DNA of 64,000 nt from Acanthosepion lycidas (lineage: Eukaryota; Mollusca; Cephalopoda; Sepiida; Sepiidae). Positions 51,490 to 62,115 of this stretch are shown piece by piece; position 1 is the stretch's first letter; the number at the start of each line of letters is the position of its first letter. A model generated the notes under the pieces. The model ran no database searches. It was not told the origin of the DNA and worked only from the letters and a program-made list of their open reading frames with translations. Both the position numbers and the translations under genes were made by a program. Where the stretch lies: the NCBI GenBank assembly GCA_963932145.1, contig OZ010590.1, positions 55,988,810 through 56,052,809 on the forward strand. Direction: 5' to 3'.

Positions 51490-53530
51490 CAACATGCTTC
51501 CTTACTTGCTTTGTTCCTTACCTCCTCTCCTATCTCTTGTCAAGTTTTACAACTCTAGCCAATAGAGATCCCGTTGTAGTATCTGTAGATATTTTGTTTT
51601 GGTCATCTATTAGACAAGACCATCCTATTGACAAGACCTCTTACTGGTACCAGCATGCTGATTGGGATTCACTTCATGACTTTCTTCAAGACACTTCTTG
51701 GATTGATATTCTTAACCTTCCTATTGAGAATTGTACCAGTGTGGTTTCTTCTTGGGTCTAAGCTGGCATAAATGCATTTGTACCTTCTTTAAAATAGTAA
51801 GTGAAATCAAAATCTTTTCCATGGTTCACACTGGCCTGTTCAGCCACTATAGCCCACAGGAACCACTTTTTCTGCATATACCAACTTGACAGTTTCAATC
51901 TCAACAGCTGCACATAATAAATATGTGTCCTTTTTATATCTTAGCTAAACGAATGTGGCACCATATAACCTCTAATAACTTTGACTCTCATGACTACTGG
52001 ACGTAAGGGTGTATTAAGTAAGAGTAAGTTTTCTATTCCTCCCTCTTTATTCAATTTGAGGTCTTAACTTCTGCTGATAAAGCAGATTGTTTTCCATATA
52101 AATTCTCTTGAAACACTACTCTTGACTCAAGTATCCTTGTGTGTTGACCTGAATTAGTCCTTAAGAAATGTGTTCCCAAAATGCCTCCTGTTTTCTCTAA
52201 ACTGTACAATAAATGCTTTGCTGCCTCTTGCTTTCCTACTTGTTGAAAATCTTCCTCTGTTGTTCTAGCCTTTAAGAACTCATGTGAACTGTCTGACTCT
52301 TTGCACTATTGACCTATTAGACTTCTACCTCTTTTTGCCAAATTACTAAACGCTCCAATCAACACTGAATTGATTTATCATCTTACATCGCAGGAACTTC
52401 TTTCTGATAAGCAATATGACTTTTCCTTCTTTAGGTCAACTTCTGATGTACTCCCGATTATTGCTGTCTATCAAGGTTTAGATAAGACTGATGAAGCACA
52501 GGCTGTTGCTTTGGATATCTCAAAAGCATTTAAGGTTTGGTAAACCAGTTTTTTTCACAAGTTGAAAGACTATGGTATTTCTGGACAAATTTTTGAACAG
52601 ATTCAGTCTTTCTTATCAAATTGCAAAATTAAAGTTGCCCTGAATGACCTCTTCTCATGAGATCTGTTCTCAATTTGATGTCTGTGCTGATGACTCACTA
52701 TTTACTCCCATCTCAATAGTAAGTTTAATGAATTCAGTATGGTCAAATTGGCAAAAGCTTAAAATTAAATTTATTTTCATTAAATGATTAATAGAGAGCA
52801 GTTTCATTTTGGAGGTGTTAAAATTAACAAACCATTTCTTGCTTCAGTTAACAACAGACTACAGTAAGCAAGGAATAGTTTGTTAATTTTAACATCTTCA
52901 AAACAAAACTGCACTCTATTCATCATTGCCTTCCATCAGCAAGATAGTTGGTTCACTGTGTCAGTTTTTCTCTCCTAAGTCTATCTGACATATTTATAAG
53001 TCTACCAATACTGCCACATATGGTCTGTTTCTCCTGGTATATATTTAGAGATTCTTGATAAAATTCAAAGAAGAATCATTGGTCTTTATCTGGTATCTCT
53101 GCTTCAGTTACTTTCCCACTGCTGTAATGTGTCTTTTCTATAAATAATTTCATGGTAATTGTTTTGATTATGGTACCGAGACTTTATGAATTTAAGCAGT
53201 ACTAGGTTGGCAGCAAGGTCACATCATTTTACAGTTAAATTGGCTAGATTTAACCGTAACTTCTATGCTAACAGTTTCTTTTTGTGCATGTCCTGCTTGT
53301 GAAACTTTTCTGGCTCCATGTTTTCCAGACAGCTTTGATCTTCAAAAATATAAATGCAATGTCAATTGTTATCTACGATTTATTTGATCAACACTTCTAT
53401 TGTTCTATCTCTTTAATAATGTTTGGCTTTTTTCTAATTCTTTCACGTTCAGTAACCCATTGTGTATTAAAGGTTTTATTGCCTTGCATAAAGGGATACA
53501 GTATTATCATTATTCTGTGAATAAAACAAA
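51490..53530 (+). pseudogene. LINE family C (Jockey-like), longest copy
   Basis: Would copy its own RNA by target-primed reverse transcription. In order, with many frame breaks: HADWDSLHDFLQDTSWIDI (51,650-51,715, the region between endonuclease and reverse transcriptase), a WFTLACSATIAHRNHFF-like stretch (51,825-51,880), a SLLPLFAKLLN-like stretch near 52,320-52,350, LLSDKQYDFSFFRST (52,395-52,440), AVALDISKAFKVW (52,505-52,543; first catalytic aspartate) and YGISGQIFEQIQSFLSNCKI (52,571-52,630). A deletion then removes most of the sequence up to the YADD box, of which only a CADDSLF-like remnant (52,680-52,705) survives. The C-terminal part reaches FQTALIFKNINAMSIVIY near 53,325-53,385. The 3' end is at about 53,520. 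It is dead. Confidence 0.85.
52795..52917. repeat. 50-bp-arm inverted repeat inside the LINE
   Basis: Arms 52,795-52,844 and 52,866-52,917 pair (about 85%) around a 21-nt loop. The central GTTAAAATTAACAAA and its complement are exact. The right arm is in LINE orientation. The left arm is its inverted duplicate. Confidence 0.85.
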
Positions 53531-54016
53531 TTAGTTTCTTCATCCTTTTTATTATTTTTTGATCACTTGTAGCCTTCCTACGACTTTCTTTCTATTATTC
53601 TCCACATATATTGCAGAATATTATGAGGAGGGGAAGATTGTGATGAACAATTTGATGGGCCTGCTCTGTCAGATGAACTACGAGACTTTGGTGTTTCTAT
53701 CATACCCTCAATCCAATTCCTTTCTAGTATTTTCTACAATTCTGAGATAAAATATTTTATCTTCTTTAAGCATTCCAATGTGATCAGACTCATGACCAGA
53801 CCCAGAAAGATTTATTTGTGACTTAAAAGAAATGAAAAAAGGAAAAGATAAGAGATTATTAAAGACTGTAAGATGTATCATTCCTATTACAAATTGATTT
53901 TCCTGTCTTAGAAAATTTCCTGATATATGTTGACAAATTGATTATTTCAAAGATTAGACTTATTCTTTTTATAAGCCACAACATGTTGGATTTTATTAAA
54001 ATTTATTTTTATCTTC
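53531..54016. other. no feature recognised
   Basis: Unassigned sequence. Confidence 0.4.

Positions 54017-54052
<36 letters not shown>
54017..54052. repeat. (TA)n microsatellite
   Basis: Pure TA run on the left of the inverted-repeat element. Confidence 0.97.
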
Positions 54053-54165
54053 TTAATTAATGGTCAGAGTTGAATCAGACCAGCAAACAGTAGTATTAAA
54101 AAGTGCTCATTACATGTCAGAAAAAAAATATAAGTCAAAATAAAAATAACTTGTAGAGCTTTTAA

Positions 54166-54948
54166 CTTTAAAAATCAAGAAGTCATTTAAAATACGTGAT
54201 CATGGTTTTGACCTGATGGTCTCTTCAGGCGATACTTTTAAAATGACCACTTTAACACTTTATTTAAAAAATCACAAAGAACGCTATATAATTATCTTTC
54301 AAAAAAAAAACAAAAAAAAACAGGCTCATGATGAATAATTTTCCACCTTATCACCAGATCCCTGTTATTTTTTTTCTTTTAAAATTGGACAATTTTAAAA
54401 ATGGCAGAAACATATCACTATTATACTTGCATTTGCAAACTATGATATTATGAGAAATTATCAGTTATGACATTCCCAGATAAAAAAATCTTTTAAACAT
54501 AAAATTCAAAATTTTAAGCCCCTGTCCTCACATAAAAATATTTTTAAAGTGCATATGAAGCCGGTTAAAAAAATCTAATTTAAATCCATTGTTACTCTTT
54601 AGACAAGCTAGCCTCCCCACCCTCCATAACAATTAAGTCATGAATTTCCTTTCCCTCTTTACTCTATACATCTACAATACACATGCATTTCAATTCCTTT
54701 CCATTCTTTTTTTCTCTTCAACTTTCTTTTTCCCTTTCTTTCCATTACACTCAGTGTCCTGCTTTTCAATCATCATGATCATGCTATTTTTCCTTTTTTT
54801 TTTTTTTTTTTTTGAAACCTTATTTTGTCACATTCTTTGCACTTTTTTGAAATAAAGAGTTAAAGTGGTCATTTTAAAACTACTGCCTGAAGAGGCAGTC
54901 AGGTTGAAACTATGGTTGCATATTTTAATTGATCTCCTGATTTTTAAA

Positions 54949-54949
<1 letters not shown>
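54166..54949. mobile_element. element with ~100-bp inverted ends
   Basis: The left arm 54,166-54,266 is the inverted copy of 54,850-54,949 (CTTTAAAAATCA, CCTGATGGTCTCTTCAGGC against GCCTGAAGAGGCAGTCAGG, AAATGACCACTTTAAC). The 583-bp centre is T-rich with no coding signature. A (TA)n tract lies to the left (after about 110 bp) and a (GT)n(TA)n tract directly to the right. CTGAAGA words resemble those in the Penelope-type arms, but I cannot assign a family. Confidence 0.8.

Positions 54950-55000
<51 letters not shown>
54950..55000. repeat. (GT)n(TA)n microsatellite
   Basis: GT units then TA units. Confidence 0.97.
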
Positions 55001-55001
<1 letters not shown>

Positions 55002-55024
55002 TGTAGATTTGTTTGTCTACCATC

Positions 55025-55190
55025 AGGTTCACATTCTTCCTTGGATTTTGAAAAGAATTAGAGATTTATCCCTTGTTTCCTGTTTAGGATTGGGCTTCCA
55101 GTTTCATCAAAAGTTTTCTCATTGTCTTTCACTCCGAGTAGCCCCTTGCATCTTAGTGGCATTAGTGCCTTGTTTGGGGTGAATAGATTA
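55025..55190 (+). pseudogene. possible LINE 3' end
   Basis: CATTCTTCCTTGGATTTTG, TTTCTCATTGTCTTTCACTC and TGCATCTTAGTGGCATTAGTGCC resemble the end of LINE family C at 42.65-42.71 kb (CATATTCTCTCACACTC, TTGTATCTTAGTGCAATTG). The frame ends shortly afterwards. Confidence 0.45.
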
Positions 55191-55309
55191 AAAAAGAAAC
55201 AAAATCAATATTTTGATCATATACTCTCTTGCCAACATCAAGTGTCCACTTTTGACTACAAATTTTTAACTTATATCAACTAAGACACCATGCCAAATGA
55301 TATGAAATT

Positions 55310-55640
55310 GTGTATTTTTGGAGAGTTTTAAGGGTTGCACTCTGAGGAGTTTGGTGGTCAGATGTAAGGGGTGATGTGGTCACAGAGATTGTCTGACTGC
55401 CATGTCTGGCTTCTCCTGCTTGTGTGTGCATGGTTGCCAGATGTATGGTCTTTCAGCAGCCACTCTCTTGACCCAGAAGTGCACTACCTCCTCAATGCAC
55501 TTGATATAGGTCTCCACGTTGAGTCTGAGACCCTCACCAACAAATTCGGGAGTTCTTTTCTTATCAGAAAGATTAGAGTGAGTTTTCCGAGCTGGCATAC
55601 CTTCAAATTCACCATTAGATTATCATCCAACTATTTCTGA
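55310..55640 (-). pseudogene. mariner-related transposase relic
   Basis: The minus frame reads THSNLSDKKRTPEFVGEGLR, then LNVETYIKCIEEVVHFWVKR and AAERPYIWQ. This is the catalytic-domain segment before the second aspartate of an IS630/mariner-type transposase (NTEAYIKCLEEVV, RPYVWQ in relatives as I recall them). The usual WQDxAPCH is replaced, so the aspartate is lost. Further on, a CDHITPYI-PPNSSECNP-like stretch near 55,320-55,370 is the equivalent of the PPNSPDCNP motif, with a stop before it. SDKKRTP is normally far upstream, so there is an internal deletion as well. Confidence 0.7.
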
Positions 55641-55885
55641 ATCCTCTATGCTGTCCTCAAATTGGCACCCAAACACACTGAAATGTTTCTATTGGAGCTT
55701 CTGGCACAAATGCCAAGCAGTATAGCAAACCATTTCTAAATTTCTGGCAGAGTGAATTGCATCAAGGTGCTCTTTTTTTTCACAGATGGTGCCCAACTGA
55801 CCCTACTATACTGTGCAGTCAACAAAATCATAAACAAACAGGGCATGCACAAAATTGAAAATATGAAATAATGACAATTTACCTA
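55641..55885. other. no feature recognised
   Basis: Possibly more of the transposase relic, but no motif is readable. Confidence 0.35.
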
Positions 55886-55887
55886 TC

Positions 55888-56115
55888 ACATCCTCTGTGT
55901 GTGTGTGTGTATGTATATATATATATATATATATATAATATGATAGTTTTTGATATACTATGATAGTCATAGTTCTATATATATATAATATGGTAGTGTT
56001 ATATATATAATATGATATATATTACTATTATTATTATTACCAGCTTACAGTATTCTTTTTATATTCTATACTCTATGCATTGTATTTATATATGTAATAT
56101 GTAATATATAATTGT
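55888..56115. repeat. (TG)n(TA)n and AT-rich simple sequence
   Basis: TG and TA runs at 55,893-55,937, then interspersed ATATATAATATG repeats, a TTA run near 56,021-56,038 and TATGTAATATG units. Confidence 0.9.
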
Positions 56116-56639
56116 TATAGAACTAATGATTTAGCAATCAAATGCACCCCTTCATTGCACTAAGATAGATGGTATCCTTCTTGGCATTTTAGGTAAATTA
56201 TATGGACTTATCCCAGTAAATAATAATAGCAACAATCTCTAGCCTCTTGCCCTAGATTGTGATCATGACTGAAATGAGTTGAAACATATTTCATGTCAAA
56301 AATAAAGTTTTTAATGGCACAAAAAAAATGACATTCCATCACTATGGCAACAGCTACAACAAAATGGTAAAAGAAAGACAAAGAGCAGATTTGATGTGCA
56401 GGCAAGATAGTGAAGCATTGTCAATTGTTATAAATTTTTTGTTGTGTGATTTTTTATCTTAATTTCAGTTTCTTTTTATAGCACCTTTCCAACTCTAAAT
56501 CTGTGGGTTGATCAGAAAGGTAGCTGTCTTGTTAAGAAGGGCTTGCTGTAGAAAAGGAACATATATTCAAATCTTGCCAGAGAACTGGTGTTTAGTTCTG
56601 ATATGCTGTGCAGATGATGACCTGAACAGTGGAATAAAT
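56116..56639. other. no feature recognised
   Basis: Unassigned sequence. Confidence 0.4.
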
Positions 56640-57130
56640 ACTACTTTTATATACTGTTTCCCTTCAGGACATGTACAATCATAGCTCTCCATAATTTCCT
56701 ATCCTTGTAACTCTTAGCAATGTTTATTTTTTTATTATCTCCACACCCTTTTCTGCCACCCATTTATACAAGTTCATTAAGTATGTTGTTCACTGTTTGC
56801 CTTTGTCTCTCTTGCCTTCAGTCTGTCCTGTGAATGTCAAATTCTTCAAGCCCCCTTTCTTTGTTATGTATCCTAGAAATTATGACAATAGTTGTCCATT
56901 TTGTTTCCATTTTCCTTAAAATTTCCTCATTGCTCACGTTTCATTCATGGTATTCTTAACATCTCTCTACAGAACCAAAACTGCACTACTGTTTCCTTAA
57001 GTTTCCTTTTAATATCAAAAGAAATTGTCCAGGTTTCATTGCCATATAAGAGGATTGATGTTAGATAACAGTTCAGCACTCTTTTATTTGTTTGTAATGA
57101 AATTTTTCTAGTTCTTCATACTTTGTTTCC
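56640..57130 (-). pseudogene. LINE family A, part before the insertion
   Basis: CCCTTCAGGACATGTACAAT, CACCCATTTATACAAGTTC, CTTCAGTCTGTCCTGTGAAT and GCCATATAAGAGGATTGATG match window positions 1-430 in order. The copy resumes at about 57,700, so the minisatellite-SINE unit was inserted into it. Confidence 0.8.
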
Positions 57131-57640
57131 ATCCTGGGTATGACAATAAACTACGTCTGCGTGCTGGGTAAGACAATAAACTGTGCACAGGAGCAAGGCC
57201 TCTGATCAGAAAGTTTTGATCAGTGTGGAACCACCTCTTAATTGCTGGTGTTCCCAGGTTCAACCCGGCTGGGGGTGATAGCACCTGTTAGGGTCCCAGC
57301 TATGGGCAAATAGTTAACCCTGAAACTGGGGTAAAGACACTATGAAAGTGTAAAAATAAGTTTTAATACCAGAAATACTTTGTAAAAAAAATTATTACCA
57401 GTGATAAATTTTTGAAGGAAACAAAAAATATTACGAACAATATGTTTTTGAAGAAAAAATATTCCCAGCAATACTTTTGTGAAAAAAATTATTAACAGCA
57501 ATACATTTTTGAAGGAAAAATATTACCAGAAAGGGATTTTTGACAAAACAAAATATTACCAGCAATAGAAATTTTTTGGCAATAAATAACCTATTGCCAT
57601 AAAACAAAAACAAAACAAACCAAACCAAAATCATACTTTG
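57131..57640 (+). repeat. minisatellite-bearing SINE-like unit
   Basis: Head (57,137-57,350): GGGTATGACAATAAACTACG, CAAGGCCTCTGATCAG, CCCAGGTTCAACCCGGC (a good pol III B-box match), GTTAGGGTCCCAGCTATGGG, GACACTATGAAAGTG. Array (about 57,365-57,565): ATTACCAGC-AATA-CATTTTTGAAG-A-rich units, about six, less regular than at 40.6 kb. Tail: CAATAAATAACCTATTGCC, ATAAAACAAAAACAAAAC. Confidence 0.85.
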
Positions 57641-57699
57641 TTTATCTTTTTGAAGGCATTTTTCTCTATTGCAAATTGCCAATTCTATGTCACATTTTC

Positions 57700-57840
57700 T
57701 ATTATCTGTTAAAGCACCACTCAGGTTGTTAAATTTCAGTACTCTCTTGATTCTAACACCTCCAATTCATAGCTCACATCATGAGCTGTTCCTCTTGCTA
57801 ACAACCTTATATTCTCTTTTCTTAGATTTAATGTATATAA
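57700..57840 (-). pseudogene. LINE family A, part after the insertion
   Basis: TCAGTACTCTCTTGATTCTAACACC and AATTCATAGCTCACATCATG align with window positions 590-640. Confidence 0.65.
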
Positions 57841-58099
57841 ATAACTGATATATAAATCAGGGAAAATAAAGAATAGTTATATAGTTATATTTGAATGTCT
57901 GCAGTCAAGTAACCTCTGTAACCTAATTGATAAAGAAGCTGTCACAGGTTTCACGAAGAAAAATAATGCAAGTCTTGAGGTTCATTGTTAAAGTTTGAGA
58001 CATTTTGTGGAATAAAAAAACACCAATTTTATCAGCAATAGAACTCCTAGAGATAGCAGTACAGGAAACTAACCTCTCTGTTCAATTCGGATTCATCTT

Positions 58100-58147
<48 letters not shown>

Positions 58148-58379
58148 CATGGCATAGTGACACACTTTTTCATCTGAATTAAACTTTTGAAAAAAATTAG
58201 TCTAAATGAAAAAAAAAATACATATTCTTAAAGACTCCAGTTACATTTTTAACTCCTTTCTCCTATATTTTTATATATTAAACAGCCTGAATATTTGTGA
58301 AACATTATTAGAGAAAAATATGAACTCTCCAACAGGATTCAAAACTGTATCTGTCTATATTTCTGAGATGAGGTATTAT
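57841..58379. other. unassigned with (TA)n at 58,099-58,140
   Basis: A TA run of about 42 bp ending in CACACAC. The 95-codon frame at 58,206-58,493 runs into the palindromic element and has no motif. Confidence 0.5.
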
Positions 58380-58901
58380 GTACATTATTTACATTATTTG
58401 GACTACTGTCCTCATCTTTGTCGCCATATTTATTACAACGTTTTGGCCATTGTACACTCCAACCTTCTTCAGGTGGTTGGAATGTTGAACTGAACCCTTT
58501 ATTTCACTCACTGGGGTAGACTGTTCTAGTTCCACATGCCATGTTTAATGGATGTCAGTTATCAGTTATCTCCTGCTAATTTCCCCTCTTGAGGACACAT
58601 GACACAGTGGATAAAGGCGTTGGTTAGATCCAGTGACAGGACCCAAAGAGTGTGAGTTCAATACCCGGTTAAGGCAGTGGAGAACTTTCAGAGGGAAATT
58701 AACAGGAGATAACTGATAACTGAAATCCATTAAACATGGCACATGTAACTAGACTAGTCTACCCCAATGAGTGAAATAAAGGGTTCAGTTTTTTTTTTAT
58801 TCCAACCACCTGAAGAAGGCTTGAGCATACAATGGCCGAAATGTTATAATAGATATGGCAACAAAGATGTGGACAATAGTCTGAATAATGTAAATAATGT
58901 A
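58380..58901. mobile_element. palindromic element: Penelope-type arms around a tRNA-like core
   Basis: Left arm 58,380-58,587 (-) and right arm 58,691-58,901 (+) are inverted copies, about 85-90% alike. They match the arms of the Penelope-like element at 33.2 and 35.0 kb (CACCTGAAGAAGG, TACAATGGCC, GAAATAAAGGGTTCAG, ACTAGTCTACCCCA). The 103-bp centre is tRNA-like. There is no protein-coding sequence. It looks like a non-autonomous partner of the Penelope-like family that carries its own pol III promoter. This is an inference from structure. Confidence 0.85.
58588..58690 (+). repeat. tRNA-like core with A and B boxes
   Basis: GACACAGTGGATAAAGGCG (A-box region) and GTGTGAGTTCAATACCCGG (B-box region, about 45 nt later) have the order and spacing of a tRNA-derived pol III promoter. 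No full cloverleaf can be drawn by eye. Confidence 0.65.
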
Positions 58902-58985
58902 GGATTCAAACCTACGTTCTCTTAGGGGAAATCATCATTAGATCTGACATACTTTGACCTCTCAGCTACAGAGTGTGTCGTTGAC
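58902..58985 (-). repeat. tRNA-like SINE head
   Basis: On the minus strand: CTGTAGCTGAGAGGTCAAAG (A-box region) and GTAGGTTTGAATCCTAC (B box inside a 5-bp T-stem-like hairpin). It abuts the palindromic element exactly at its right edge. Confidence 0.65.
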
Positions 58986-59084
58986 CAATCAAAGTTGAAT
59001 AGTGAATTGAGAGATGTGAGATTAGCACACTCTCAATGCATTTTCTACTTAGTAAATACTTTTCTCTCTTGATCAAATTGGTAT

Positions 59085-59295
59085 TTATTAATTGGTAATA
59101 TTTCAAGAAAAATCTGAATGAGTGAAAGTCAAAATAGAACCTTGCTTTGATTGTCAAGCTCTTTGTAGCTGAATGGTTAATGCATGCCGGGTCAGACAGG
59201 GGTTCCTCCTACAAAAGGGGATACCAGTTCAAATCCTGTCAACTGCACATTTTCTTTATCTTCTTGAGTATGCAAACTGGTAGATGAAATAAATA
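59085..59295 (+). repeat. SINE family 2 copy
   Basis: AATCTGAATGAGTGAAAGTC and AATAGAACCTTGCTTTG, then TTGTAGCTGAATGGTTAATG (A-box region) and CCAGTTCAAATCCTGTC (B-box region). This is the best-preserved copy of family 2. Confidence 0.75.
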
Positions 59296-59757
59296 CTGTT
59301 TAAAATAAATAGAAAAAAGGAGTCAACAATAGGGTCATCAAGTCAATGTGAATGATCCTTACATTTAGCTGTATAGTATGTTCTTTGCCAGGGTTTCATA
59401 CAGTTTAGAATTCTGAGTATTTCCTTCGCCTAATCCAGTTCCTACCCAAGGCATACATATTATTGCATAACTTTACCAGAAGTGTAAAGTCATAATCATA
59501 TTCCAACAGACTTAATTAGCATGCATGTGTGTTATTTCATGCACACATGCACTTCACCAGAAGTCTACAATTACATACGTTTATACTGCAACAGTTGTTT
59601 CTCCTGTTCTAATCTGCATGGCTTATTCATGAGGAGAATGATGACCTGAGAATGGTGTTAAAAAGAATTAAAATTAAAAAGAAAGAAGTGCTAGTCAAAA
59701 AAAATTATGATAATTGAAGAATGAAGAGCTTAAAATTATTTTTGTTTTTATTAAGAT
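59296..59757. other. no feature recognised
   Basis: Unassigned sequence. Confidence 0.4.
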
Positions 59758-60075
59758 GTTCTATACAGATTAGAAGACTGCATTTCATTGGGCACATCTG
59801 GATGACAAAACCTTAGAATGAGAAATCAGAGAGCAGAGATCAAATTCCAGTTGAGTTGCTTAAATTCACTTACATGCAAATTCCATTGCGAAAGGTATGA
59901 ATCCATGTCCTCCTCTTAGTTGTGGTTTAAATAGTAAGAATTGTCATTGTCAAAAAAATTGTTTATGTGATATTCAATCCCTCCCTCCAAAAAAGAATTA
60001 TTCTTACATTCCAAAATCTGTTTCAGCTTTAAATAATGTACAAAAGGTTGTTATGCCATAAAAAACAATTTAATC
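59758..60075 (+). repeat. SINE family 1 copy, full-length-like
   Basis: CAGATTAGAAGACTGCATTTC, GATCAAATTCCAGTTGAG, CTTACATGCAAATTCC, GAAAGGTATGAATCCATG, AATTATTCTTACATTCCAAA and the tail CTTTAAATAATGTACAAAAG with ATGCCATAAAAAACAA. Same order as the minus-strand copy at 12.7-13.05 kb. Confidence 0.8.
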
Positions 60076-61479
60076 AATCAATGATTCAAACAATGGAGGA
60101 TGAAATTGGAAACTAATGGAAAACACAAACTGACTGAAACACATGAATTGAATTCAAGAAACTAGTGAACTTAAGATTTACAAATTTTAAAGGATATATG
60201 TTGGCATATTACATATAAAATATTTTTGAAGACTGTCACACTTTTTGTCCATTTTCTAGTATAGCATATAAGGGAATCTTATAATTACTAATTCACGAAT
60301 ATCTTCCTAAGAACTGCTACTTTGTCAAACACGCTCCCACATAAATGCTTCCCTTAACACTACAGTTGTAATCTAAGTCAGTCATTATCTATCCTCATAA
60401 TCTTCACTTCCTACTTTCTTTTACAATCACATCATAAACCTCATGCAGTAAGCTTTTAACTTGAGTGACTCTTGGGCCTTGTATTCGACAAATATTAGTA
60501 AAAAATAAAATAAAAATAAAAAACTATCAAATATGAGAGGGTGCTGAAATGTTCTCAACCTGATCCAATGCCCAAAATGTGGGCAGATGACCAAAAGTCA
60601 GACACTTTTTGAAGATCTTTATCAAGCTGAAAACTTTTCTGCACTCCATCATGTATTAAACTCAGTCAATACAGTATTCAAACATTACCTAAAACATGAG
60701 ATAAAAAAAGAAATTTTATTTTCAAACGTTATATTTTGAAAGGCCATTAATTTGTTTTGTGTTAAGAAAGGAATTGTAAATATAAAATTAATCTTGATTG
60801 CCATGACTGGTCTGTGACAAGCATTACTGGAAATTGAGAAATCACTCATGCAAGACATTTTAAATTTTATCTTAAAGGTAATACCATATTAATAACAAGA
60901 ATGTCATGAGGAGGTTGTGCAAAACAGCAGTTGTTAACCAGACAGAAAACAGAACCAGCAAATTGAGTTCAATTTCCATTTATTTAACACTAATGCCATC
61001 AAGAACAATTTGAATCCTGCTCTATCCTATGAGAGTCATGTCACAGTATTTGATAGAAGATGGAGTGCTCACTTAGGTAAGGAATTCATCCCTACTATTT
61101 ATGCCATATGCAGATTATTGGGAAGAGGATTGGCATCCTCCAGTAATCCTTTGAGATAGATAAAAGGCACTGTAATAAGATCACTGTAAAAATCTTCATG
61201 GGATAGAAACTTTCAGTTATTTTCTGAGTTATTTTCCTTGGTTTTGAAAATGCTATCTCTTTTGCAAGAAGCAAAACCTGAGAGATATTCATATTCAACA
61301 CTCTGGTGAACAGTCCCGTAGAAGCAAATGAGCCAGATTGGCTTGGATCTGGTGCAAAGTAAAAATAAGGGTCCTTACCTCAATGTGCAGCATATGGCAT
61401 CTGCAATTTTGCTCCTTGAAAATAGCATTAATCTTTTAGCTATTCCAGCAGTATGTGCGATAATGAGGGTTTTTGGTAC
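60076..61479. other. no feature recognised
   Basis: Unassigned sequence. Short frames show no motif. Confidence 0.4.
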
Positions 61480-61800
61480 AGTTTGCCATGCTTTGACCAA
61501 TAGCAAGTCATGTGCTGATTGGTTGGAATGGAGAAGGCTATTTACCTGGGTAACTGAGAATAAAAGCGAAGAACACTGATTGGTTGGTAGACCACGGTGT
61601 TGGTCTGATAAAGAAGGGCTGAAGCAGTGATAAGAGAAAAGACGGGTTTACGTTTTGAAGTGTGCAGAAAACAAGAATGGCAGATTGAACCAGCGGTATC
61701 TTGAATGGTACGAACGACATCCGAGTAATAGAGACTCATTTAAGCTACAAATACCAAAGTATAATTATATGTTACTAATCAGGGCAGCTGTGATAGCAGG
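61480..61800. promoter_or_regulatory. CCAAT-box cluster next to a CpG-containing block (speculative)
   Basis: GACCAATAG (61,496), TGATTGGTTGG (61,516) and TGATTGGTTGG (61,578) are CCAAT-type boxes within about 90 bp. AATAAAAGCG follows the middle one. Downstream, 61,590-61,740 contains several CpGs (ACGGTG, GACGGGTTTACG, AGCGGTATC, ACGAACGAC, TCCGAG) in a region where CpG is otherwise rare. It could be a promoter and first exon of a real gene, or an unknown repeat. Confidence 0.25.
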
Positions 61801-61974
61801 ATGACTATGAGAAATTCTCAAGGTCTCTAATATACAAAGTCACCTTAAGTGAAATAAAATAAATACTTGATTCATTTTTTTCTTTTCTTCATCTCATTGC
61901 ATTTATCATAAATTTTTTGGTCAAATACTCTCCAACCATTAAAGATGCACGAGTATAAGAGTAGGAAGTATGTG

Positions 61975-62115
61975 CAGATTATTATGATATGTGGAATAGA
62001 AAACAGTTGACCCTAGACTTGAAATGTTACAATTGTAGTGACCAGGGAAGCATCCTCTCAGGAGATTTTTCCTCAAAGTAACAGTTTTTAGGAAAAAACT
62101 TTTGACAAGACCTGA
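61975..62115 (-). repeat. LINE family C fragment
   Basis: GACCCTAGACTTGAAATG, GTAGTGACCAGGGAAGCATCC and CAGTTTTTAGGAAAAAACTTTT match 18,230-18,325. Confidence 0.65.

Noticed and set aside
59160-59250. Functional tRNA gene
   Set aside because: A- and B-box-like words are present, but the region between them does not give a cloverleaf and the flanks are shared with another SINE copy.
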